Source: Saprospiraceae bacterium UBA6168 (GTDB lineage Bacteria; Bacteroidota; Bacteroidia; Chitinophagales; Saprospiraceae). From it: a stretch of DNA of 28,447 nucleotides. Made by a program: the position numbers and the translations under genes. The stretch spans positions 1 to 28,447 of the forward strand of contig DIUC01000023.1 of assembly GCA_002435785.1 (NCBI GenBank). The letters are read 5' to 3'. Under the pieces are notes generated by a model. It made no database searches, was not told the DNA's origin, and saw nothing but the letters and a program-made list of their open reading frames with translations. Positions 1-9,300 of this stretch are shown here, piece after piece (positions within the stretch are counted from its first letter, which is position 1; each line of letters starts with the position of its first letter).

Positions 1-51
1 GCCGCCCAATTTATTGGGCAGGCCGGTGTGAAAATCGGCAGCAAGCAATAG
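1..51 (+). CDS. 3' end of an upstream gene (partial, unidentified)
   Basis: Frame 1 is open from the window edge to a TAG at 49-51 and gives 16 residues, AAQFIGQAGVKIGSKQ. Codon choice resembles the genes downstream, and the stop lies 64 bases before the next start, so this is plausibly the C-terminus of a gene cut by the window. The fragment is too short to identify. The first half of this coding tail is also one arm of the inverted repeat described separately. The open frame could be chance over so short a distance. Confidence 0.35.
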   Translation, partial: AAQFIGQAGVKIGSKQ

Positions 52-91
52 CTTAAAAACAACCCGGCCAGCCCAATAAATTGGGCAGCCA
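1..91. repeat. Long inverted repeat with nested palindromes (REP-like)
   Basis: Bases 1-26 and 65-91 are near-perfect reverse complements; the core 8-26 against 65-83 has a single mismatch. Each arm also contains its own short palindrome, GCCCAATTTATTGGGC at 4-19 and its complement at 71-86. The loop of about 38 bases holds the TAG of the upstream reading frame. The structure could act as a 3' hairpin for the upstream gene, or be a dispersed palindromic element. No U-tract follows, so a classical intrinsic terminator is unlikely. Confidence 0.6.
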
Positions 92-115
92 CAATTGGTC
101 AAAACATCAAAACAA

Positions 116-2692
116 ATGCGAAATACCATCTTGGCCACATTGTTGGCCCTCCCGGCCCTCCTTTTTTCCCAAAAACAACCCTTTGACTATTTCTTGCCTT
201 CGGCTAAATACGACCCAGCCATCCCCACACCAGCGCAATTTTTTGGTTTTCAAATTGGCGAGTGGCACCTCAGCCATGACCAGCTACTGGCCTACTACCG
301 GGCATTGGATGCTGCCAGCCCAAAAATCACGCTGCACGAGTATGGCCGCAGCCACGAGCATCGCCCCCTGATTTACCTCACCATCACCTCCGAGGCGAAC
401 CACGCCAAACTACCAACCATCCAGGCGGAACATGTGGCGCTGTGCGACCCCGAACGCTCCGCAAAGCTGGACGTGTCGAAGATGCCGATTGTCATTTACC
501 AAGGATTCAGCATCCACGGCAATGAACCGAGCGGCGCCAATGCCGCTCCGCTGGTGGCTTACCGCCTCGCCGCCGCCCAAGATGAGGAGACCCGCCGGCT
601 GCTCGATGAGGCCGTTATCATATTCGACCCTTGCTTCAATCCTGATGGGACGCAGCGCTTTTCCAGTTGGGTGAACGCCAACCGCAACCTCAACCTCAAC
701 GGCGATGCCAACGACCGGGAGTACGACGAGCCGTGGCCCAGTGGCCGCACCAACCACTACTGGTTCGACCTGAACCGGGACTGGCTGCCCGGACAGCAGC
801 CCGAAAGTGTGGGCCGTATCGCCAACTTCCAGGCATGGCGGCCCAACATCCTCACCGACCACCATGAAATGGGCAGCAATACCACCTTCTTTTTCATGCC
901 CGGCGTTCCGAGCCGGGTGAACCCGCTCACCCCCAAGCTCAACCAAGAACTCACTGCCAAAATCGGTACCTACCATGCTGCGGCATTGGACGAAATCGGC
1001 TCGCTTTACTACTCCGAAGAGGGCTTTGACGACTTCTACTATGGCAAAGGCTCGACCTACCCCGATGCGCAGGGCTGCATTGGCATCCTGTTCGAGCAGG
1101 CGAGCAGCAGGGGGCATTTGCAAAGCACCATCAATGGCCTGCTTTCGTTCGCCTTCACCATCCGCAACCAAGTGCGCACGGCGCTGTCCACCCAAAAGGC
1201 GGCCATCGCCATGCGAACGGAACTGCTGGATTTTCAGCGGGATTTTTACAAAAACAACCTCGAAGCCGCCCGGAGGGATAGCCGGAAGGCTTTTGTGGTT
1301 GGGGAGAAATATGACCGTGCCCGGCTGCTGCGGTTCGTGGAGTTAGTGAAGCGGCAAGGCGTACAAGTGTATGAGGTTGGCGAAAAAATCATGGCAAACG
1401 GCGTGGAGTTCCTACCGGGCAGCGCCTATGTTATCCCTTTGGAACAGCAGCAGAACAAGCTTATTTTGGGCATGTTCCAGCGGGACACCACCTTCACCGA
1501 CAGCATTTTCTATGACATCAGCGCTTGGACCTTGCCGCTGGCCTTCAATTTGGAGTATGCCAGTTTGTCCAGCGGCCAGTTCACAAAAAAGCTGTTGGGA
1601 AAGGAGGTGGTTACTACCGAACTTCCTGACGGCCAATTGCTTGCGAAGGTCGGCGACTACGCTTTCGCCTTCGATTGGGACGAGTATTTTGCGCCAGCGG
1701 CGCTATGGGTTTTGTTGAAAAAAGGGGTGTTGGCAAAAGTGGCAAGCAAGCCCTTTACGGCCATGACGGCGGGCGGGATGCGGCAGTTCAACCAAGGCAC
1801 CATCGTCATGCTCACCCAACACCAAGTGATGGGGCCCGAGCAGCTACAAACGGCCCTGCGGGAGGCGGCAAGCGTTGGTCACCTCGACATCCACGGCCTC
1901 TCCACCGGGCTTACTTCCACTGGCCCCGACCTCGGCAGCAGCAGTTTCGAGTTGTTGCGCAAGCCAAACGTACTGCTGCTCACGGGCGAGGGTGTCAGCC
2001 CGACTGATGCGGGGGAGCTTTGGCACCTGCTCGACATCCGATACGGGATGCCCGTGACCAAGGTTGACCTTACGGACGTAAACCCCAAGCTGCTCGAAAA
2101 GTACAACGTGGTGCTGATGCCCGGCGGCAGCTATGGGGCATTGAATGCCGATGCGCTCAAGGGTTGGGTGAGCAACGGTGGAACGCTCATTGCCCTGGAG
2201 GATGCCGTAAAGTGGTTGGAAGCCAAGCAGTTGGGCAGTGTGGTGCTGAGAAAAGAACCCGAAATCACCACCGGGCCGGCTACCCGATTGCCTTATACCA
2301 ATGCCTCCGAAGACCGGGCGGCGCAGGTGCTGCCAGGGTCTATCTTCGAGGCAAGGCTCGACCTCACGCATCCGCTTGCCTTTGGTTTTCGACGCTCGGA
2401 GCTTCCCGTGTTCAGGAGCGGCGGCTTGTTTGCGGAGCAGCCAAAAAATGGCTACGCAGTGCCAGTGACCTTTGTCAAAAGCCCCTTGATGGCAGGTTAT
2501 GTTCCCAAAAAGTCGAAACCAATGTTAGCCAATGCCCCAAGTGTGATAGTGACTGGTCAGGGAACTGGCCGCATTATCTGTATGTTGGACAACCCCTGCT
2601 TCCGTGCATTCTGGTATGGTACGGATAAGCTGATGGCAAATGCGATTTTCTTCGGGAGCATGATTTCTTCGCAAGCGGTGGAGAAAAAGTAG
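116..2692 (+). CDS. Secreted M14-family zinc carboxypeptidase-like protein
   Basis: This 858-aa protein is a probable extracytoplasmic metallocarboxypeptidase that removes C-terminal residues from peptides. A signal peptide is visible (MRNTILATLLALPALLFSQ), which is why the ATG at 116 is preferred over an in-frame TTG at 95. M14 hallmarks are present: the zinc-binding HGNE (H134, E137), NPDG near residue 170, DLNRDW (218-223, with the substrate-binding Arg), DHHE (248-251, third zinc ligand), and GILFEQ with the likely catalytic Glu327. The C-terminal half, not needed for M14 catalysis, contains a class I glutamine amidotransferase/DJ-1-like segment around residue 665 (VVLMPGGSYGAL). Large M14 proteins of this length and GILFEQ pattern are common in Bacteroidota. 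It has no T9SS tail, so it is probably periplasmic. The next gene starts 683 bases away, so it is likely a separate transcription unit. The fold is confident; the substrate is unknown. Confidence 0.9.
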   Translation: MRNTILATLLALPALLFSQKQPFDYFLPSAKYDPAIPTPAQFFGFQIGEWHLSHDQLLAYYRALDAASPKITLHEYGRSHEHRPLIYLTITSEANHAKLPTIQAEHVALCDPERSAKLDVSKMPIVIYQGFSIHGNEPSGANAAPLVAYRLAAAQDEETRRLLDEAVIIFDPCFNPDGTQRFSSWVNANRNLNLNGDANDREYDEPWPSGRTNHYWFDLNRDWLPGQQPESVGRIANFQAWRPNILTDHHEMGSNTTFFFMPGVPSRVNPLTPKLNQELTAKIGTYHAAALDEIGSLYYSEEGFDDFYYGKGSTYPDAQGCIGILFEQASSRGHLQSTINGLLSFAFTIRNQVRTALSTQKAAIAMRTELLDFQRDFYKNNLEAARRDSRKAFVVGEKYDRARLLRFVELVKRQGVQVYEVGEKIMANGVEFLPGSAYVIPLEQQQNKLILGMFQRDTTFTDSIFYDISAWTLPLAFNLEYASLSSGQFTKKLLGKEVVTTELPDGQLLAKVGDYAFAFDWDEYFAPAALWVLLKKGVLAKVASKPFTAMTAGGMRQFNQGTIVMLTQHQVMGPEQLQTALREAASVGHLDIHGLSTGLTSTGPDLGSSSFELLRKPNVLLLTGEGVSPTDAGELWHLLDIRYGMPVTKVDLTDVNPKLLEKYNVVLMPGGSYGALNADALKGWVSNGGTLIALEDAVKWLEAKQLGSVVLRKEPEITTGPATRLPYTNASEDRAAQVLPGSIFEARLDLTHPLAFGFRRSELPVFRSGGLFAEQPKNGYAVPVTFVKSPLMAGYVPKKSKPMLANAPSVIVTGQGTGRIICMLDNPCFRAFWYGTDKLMANAIFFGSMISSQAVEKK

Positions 2693-3375
2693 GGTGATGG
2701 AATAAAATCCGCTTAGTTGGTCATTCCAATTTTGGTTTCATGGTATTTTCCCACACTAAATTTCCCTAACATTGGCTTCGGGTTGGAAAGGGTTTATTGT
2801 TTTCTGCCGTTCCCATTTGTGGGACTGATTTTTGTCAGCTCAAAAAAGTTTTTTGCGATTTTATTAAAAAATAATTTTTTAAACAACTGACAAACAGCTT
2901 TTTAGTTATGTGGATTGAGATAAATTAAGAATTTTGGGCCTTTTTTTATGCAAGGGTTTGGCACGGAACTTGAAATGCGATTCCCCGCATCGGTGTCCCC
3001 CGCCAAAGCATTTTCTCAATAGGAATTTCTTTTCTATTGCTTTCCAATTACCTTGGTTTTAAATTATTTTTTGAATTATTTTTAATAAAATCCTTTTTTA
3101 CTTCAGCATTCCTCCTGCTGGACAAAACATGCTATATCTATATTAATATTCAATCTCCGAAAGGTTTTCATCGCTTTCCAAAGTCAAAGGATACTTTCAG
3201 TTTCTTGCGACAGGTTCGGTATTGCCTATTGCTGAAACACTTCAAGGATTCAGTCCTTTATTTTTGAAAAGTTTGTGGTTTATCTAATAATCGTTGCTTT
3301 ATTGGTTAAGCGTTTTTTATTGGATGTTATGTAACTATTAAGAGTTAGACTTAAAAAGGTAGCACCACAAAGTAG
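2693..3375. other. AT-rich intergenic region, no credible gene
   Basis: This 683-bp gap has much lower GC than the genes on either side. It contains A/T runs around 2845-2885 that can fold into weak hairpins, and a sequence resembling a sigma-54 promoter at 2959-2974. A 76-codon open frame starting with TTG at 3037 has a low-complexity Phe/Leu/Lys-rich translation and is not believed to be coding. The gap most likely holds the promoter and a long leader for the giant protein A gene. Confidence 0.55.
2959..2974 (+). promoter_or_regulatory. Possible sigma-54 (-24/-12) promoter
   Basis: TGGCACG at 2959-2965 is an exact match to the sigma-54 -24 element. After a 4-base spacer comes TTGAA at 2970-2974, against the consensus TTGCW for the -12 element, so the usually invariant GC reads GA. 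Spacing is right and the site lies in AT-rich non-coding DNA on the strand of protein A, about 400 bases upstream of its start. The -12 mismatch and the long leader keep confidence low. Confidence 0.3.
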
Positions 3376-6300
3376 ATGGTGTTTGAGAGGAATAAAAATG
3401 CACACATGGCTATGATAATTGCTTCGCGGTTATGCTGGAGGGCTGTCACCCTGCGTCAGTACCTAACTGGTGTGGTTTTTCACGCTTGTTTGACTTTTTT
3501 TAAAGTGGTGAACTTTGAATTAGGAACTAATGCCGTCAAACCAGTAGAAACCCTTGGGGATTTATTCAAAGTAGCCGCCTTTTTCTCCTTGTTTTTTCTT
3601 TCTGCCAACATTTCTGCGCAAACCGTAACAAAGCAACTCTACCTATCAGACCCATCCTTATCCTTAGACAGAATAGACCCGGTCGCCACGGCCGATAATT
3701 CCACTTCACAATCTTTTGAATTGGGTCAAAGTGCAATAACTCAGGTAGGAACGCCGGCTTTTTCCAATGCGGCCGAGACCGCTACCTCCCATTCGTTCAC
3801 CTATAATTCGGGGGTCACGGGGGTCAATAGGATTTTAATGGTTGGCATATCTTACCGGAACAATGACAGTGAAACCGTTTCGGCAGCGACTTATAATGGC
3901 CAAGCCATGACGCAGGTTGGCACGGTAAACAATGGAACCAATGGACGGGTATATATTTATAGGTTGGTAAATCCACCAACGGGAAACAACACCTTAGCGG
4001 TGACATGGAACAGTGCCTTGAACCGGGGTGCTGTTATCGGTGCCATCACCTATTCAGGTGTCAACCAGACGAACCCAACTGGCACTTTTGCCTCCAATAC
4101 TGGCAACAACACAACGCCGGGGGTCACGGTATCAAGCGGGGCTGGCCAAGTGGCTTTTGGAGTGGTAGGGGGGCGCACAACCAGCGATTATACTGCTACA
4201 ACAACAGGCGCTACCCAATTGTGGACAAGTCGGCCATTCAGTGGGCAAACATCCGGTTGTGGCCAATCGGTGCCAGGCGCTTCGAGTGTGGCGTTAAGTT
4301 GGAGCGGCAGCAGTAACCAATGGGCGGCGGCTGGCGTTTCCCTTAATCCAAACATAACCACCGCTATCGCATTTACGCAGTCACCAAACCTTTGCAGCAA
4401 TCTAACGGTTAAGGCTGGGACCAACATCTCGGTGGCACTTTATCTCAACATTGTCAATGGCTCCATGCCCTCCAATCCAAACATCACCGCAGCCCTGCGG
4501 TATGGTAGTACCACATTCGCCACTTCCAATACACCCACTTATAACAGCGGTACAGGAATATTGACATGGACGGGTACGCTCCCCAGCGACGTGACAATAC
4601 CCGCTGGACAGGCTATTGTACTGGACATCACGAATGCTCAAAATGGTGTCGCTTACCTAATTGAATATGACAGCCAAACCAAGCCATCAAAAATAAACCT
4701 GCCAGTATCCACCTATATTGACATTACCTCGCACCAGCCATATACCGCCCCATATCCTGGCGGCAGCGTGATTAGTGGCCCAGTAGTAGCTGGCACCACG
4801 TTGTATGTCCGCACCGTGGTGACCGACCCATTCGGTTTTGGTGACATCACGGGGCTAAACTTGACCATCACGCCGCCGGGCAGCACGGTAGCGTCCACCT
4901 CTGTGGCCACGTCCGGATGTACCCGTACCTATGAGTATGCTTGGAACACTACCAGTCTTGGTGCAGGCACATATTCACTTCCAGCCACAGCAAAAGAGGG
5001 CTACGAAAACATGGTCACCGACCTGCAAAGCCTAAATATCAATGTTTGTACACCAGCCATTGGTCTGCCGGTATTTGCACTGGGCGCCACTTCAACCCGC
5101 TGCCAAGGGTCAGGTACAGTGACCTATACCGCCACCGCTTCGAATTCGACAGGCATTACTTATAGCTTGGATGCTGCGAGTTTGACGGGTGGGAACACCA
5201 TCAACGCTGGCACTGGCCAAGTAACTTATTTGGCGGGATGGACTGGAATCTCTATCATTACCGCCACAGCTTCGGGTTGCAATGGCCCAACAATTGCCAG
5301 CCATACCGAGACCATTACACAGACCGTTGGCACGCCCATATTTAACCTTGGGCCCACGTCCACCCGTTGTTTGGGCCCAGGCAGTGTGACTTACACTGCT
5401 ACTGCTACTAACTCGACTGGAATCAGCTATAGCCTTGATGCGACGAGCTTGGCGGGCGGCAACACCATCAATGCCTCCACCGGCGCCGTGACCTACACGG
5501 CATCCTGGGTTGGCACCTCTATTATCACTGCCAGCGCTGCAGGCTGCAACGGTCCCAGAACGAGTACCCATACTGCGACCACAAAGGCGATTATAGCTGT
5601 TGACGATGCGGGAAATGGGTCGCAGGGTGCACCGATTGTTCTTAATGTCCTCTCGAATGATTTGTGCAGTGTCAATTCGGCTTCCATGACCATTGTCAAC
5701 CAACCTCAAAGCGGCTCTCTACAAATAGGGACGGGCGGGGAGGTCACTTATCTGCCCAATGGAAGTTTTACGGGGAACGACCAATACGCTTACCGGGTTT
5801 GCAGCAGCACAAGCCCCGTTGTTTGCGACACTGCCATCGTGGAATTGACCATTGCACCAAGTGTAAATGACCCTTGTGGTGAAGCCGTCAGGTCCAAAAC
5901 TTATTACTTGCCTTTCCCCCACAATGCTGCCCAGTTGCGAAAGACGCTTTTGAGTGCGGCAAATGTAAACTTGCTCACCAACAATGCCCGGAATATTGTA
6001 AGCATAAAGACTGCATATCCCGGAACTATTCTCACTTATGACCACTGGGAGGATGGATATGAGGCGGATATTACAGTGCCCATACAGTCCACCACCCGAA
6101 TATGGGGAGATGGAAACCCGTCCAATGGGATAGCTCCTGGTTATCCAACTGACATAATTCCAGCGGGTGGCTATATCATATTGGACAACCAGTTCCAATA
6201 TAACCCACGGGTGTCATCGGACATCTTTTTCGATGGAAGGGACAAAATATACACCACCAATGACATAGCCCTCTCCGAAATAACCGGGGATGCAGGTGCA

Positions 6301-9300
6301 ACTGGTGGAACCGTATTGATGAATGTACAAAACCTAAAGACCAATGTATTGGACATATCCCGATTCGCCAATTTTTTCATCTTACCTTTTGGCGAGAACA
6401 TAACATTTGGTAGCACAAGTGCCTTTAGATATACCGCTGCATTTATTCGGGCTGCCACCAATGGCACCGTGGTAAGCCTCGATTATAACGGTGATGGTAC
6501 GGTAGATTTGACACAAACGCTCAATGAGGGGGAAGTATGGTTTTATGATGGCACGGCCTCCTTGCCCGGTGTAGGGGCAGACGTGAACCAATCCAATGAC
6601 ATCAAAGCGGGGGCAACAATTACGGCTACCAATCCCGTTGGGGTTGATTTGGTGTTCGGGGGCATAGATAGCTATGGAACGAGGAACCTGGCTTTGTTGC
6701 CATCTGGGTACGTAGGCAACTCGTATTATAATCCCGTGTACACAAGTTTGGCCAGTGCCCCGGTGTATGTGTTTTTTACCAATACCGATGATTCGGCCAT
6801 CACGGTCAATTGGACTGCTGGCAACGGCAGCAGCGGGGCCATTTCGGTGCCAGCAAAAGGAAGCAACTACATCAACTTGCCTGTGGCTACTACCGCCTAC
6901 AAATTTGAAAGCGTGGGGGGGGAGCCTTTTACGGCGGTTGCTGTCATTGATGCCGATGCCGCTGGATCCACCTACGACTGGGCTTTCCCACTCATTGCGA
7001 CCGAGCAGTTGACAGACTTTTCAAGTATAGCATGGGCGCCCGGCTCAAATGACCTTTCCGGCAACTACCAACCTGTCTGGGTCACGCCTACTGCAAATAC
7101 CACCCTTTACATAAAGTTCAACGGGGATTTGACCACCCCAACACCGACCATGAGCCCATGCGGCATACCCTATGATATTGCGGTCACTTTGACTGCCCTT
7201 CAGGCATATCGGATTTTTGACCCCGACAATGACCAAACGGGCTTGGCCATTTTTACCTGCGATGGGACAACCATAGCGGCTGCATGGGGAGAAGACCCCA
7301 ATGCCGGAAACCCTTCTCCAACTGGTACTCCAGCCATGGACGTGGGCTATGTGATGGAGCCAAAATGCCTCCAACAACTCATCGTGGCCAATGACAATAA
7401 AGAGTTTACGCAGCCCTCAACGCCTGTAATTATTGCTGTTTTGGACAATGATTTTTCGTTTTTGTGTACAATAGATACAGCTTCCATCAGCACGACGGGG
7501 CTACTGCAACCCTCCAATGGTCTGATTACCATAAACCCAAATGGAACAATAACTTATTTGCCGAACCCTGGCTTCACAGGCACGGATATGTTTGAGTACA
7601 GGATATGCTCCAAGGAATTTACGGGCGTGTGCGATGTGGCAAAAGTGATCGTTATGGTAACAGAGTGTATGCCATTGCCTTCGGAAAGCCTAATTATCGG
7701 GAAAGTATATGTCGAGCAATTGCCAGACAATGGTGCATATGACGCAGGCGAGGAATTTGCGGCTGGTGTAAGGGTTGACCTGTACATTGATGCCAACTGC
7801 AATGGTGTGCTAAATGCAGGTGAGAGCATAACCCAAACTACCATCTCCAACAATTCGGGCTATTATTCTTTTAGTGTGCAAAATGGCTACAATGCCAAGG
7901 ACGACTTTGACCCCACCGTCAGTTTTTCTGGAAATGATGGTGGCGTGAACTGGAGCACCAACTGGGTAGAGCAGTCAGACGATGGTGTTATCAACACGGG
8001 TGACGTGCGCATCATGGCCGATGCGTCCATCGGCGGTTTTGGCAATGCCATCAGGATTGGCGGGCCGAGCAATGGTATTTCCCGGTCGCTTACTTTCAGC
8101 AATGCCACGGCGGCCAAATTGAAGTTCATGTTCCGTCGGCAAAACTTCAACAATGGTGGCGAGCAGTTGTTGGTGCAAATAAACGGCAGTACCGTCTATA
8201 CCATCAACGATGGTGATTTTGTGCCTACCGATGTGAACTATACCGAGGTGGAGATAAACCTAACGGCATTTAATGCCAACGCCAGTAACACCTTGCAATT
8301 TATCACCAATAATATACCTGCCACCAATGAATATTTTTGGATTGACAATGTGGAGTTGATATATTACCGGGTACCAGCCTGTTATATTGCCAAGGTCGAG
8401 CCATCCAACACCGGCGGGGATTATTCTGCTTCCTCATTGAACAACCAATCTGCTTCGTTTGTGGGGCTTGGGCTTTGTGACTTAAACAACTATTTGGGCG
8501 TACTGGCCAATTTGGTGGCGGTGGATGATGCCGTGAACACGCCAATAGACGTGCCCGTCATCATCCCTGTGCTTTCAAATGACGTACCGGGCAAGCCCAA
8601 CCCCGCCTCCGTCACCACCGTAGGCGTGACCAACCAGCCTGCCAATGGCAGCATCACCATCAATCCGAATGGTACCATTACCTATACGCCCAACCCTGGT
8701 TTTATTGGCACGGATGATTTTGAGTATAAGGTTTGCAGCATAGAAGACCCGGCTGTTTGTGACATAGCCCTTGTAACGGTGACCGTTTCCTGTGCTTCCA
8801 ATCCCTTGCACAATACCATAACGGGGTTCGTATATGACGACGTGAACCTGAACGGAACACAGCAAGCTGGCGAGCCTGGTCGCAGTGGGGTAGGGGTCAA
8901 CTTGTTTCGGGATTTAAACGCAAATGGCGTGCTAAATGCCGGGGAGCCATTGGTCAATACAACAACGACAAGTTTGTTGGGCGCTTATGCGTTTGACATC
9001 GTTCCCCCAAGTACCGCAAGCACTTTTCTGGACCAATTCAACGCCAACACCACCGCCAACCAAAGCAACGGGACCACCTCCTGGACTGGGAACGCATGGG
9101 TAGAGGTAAACGAAGCGGATGGCTTCGGGGCAGGGGACATCACCATCACGAGCGCAAATGGTTTGCGCATTCAAAACGCCAACAAGGGTGCCCGCCGGAC
9201 CGCCAATATTGCCGGGGCAATCGCCGCCAAGCTTATCTTCAATTATGTGGAGACGGGCCTGGACCTCCAGGTTGGCGACTACGTGGATGTAGAAGTCGCC

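Noticed and set aside
3037..3267. A 76-codon open frame starting with TTG in the gap before protein A
   Set aside because: AT-rich, Phe/Leu/Lys-rich translation typical of non-coding DNA, no ribosome site and no recognised motif.
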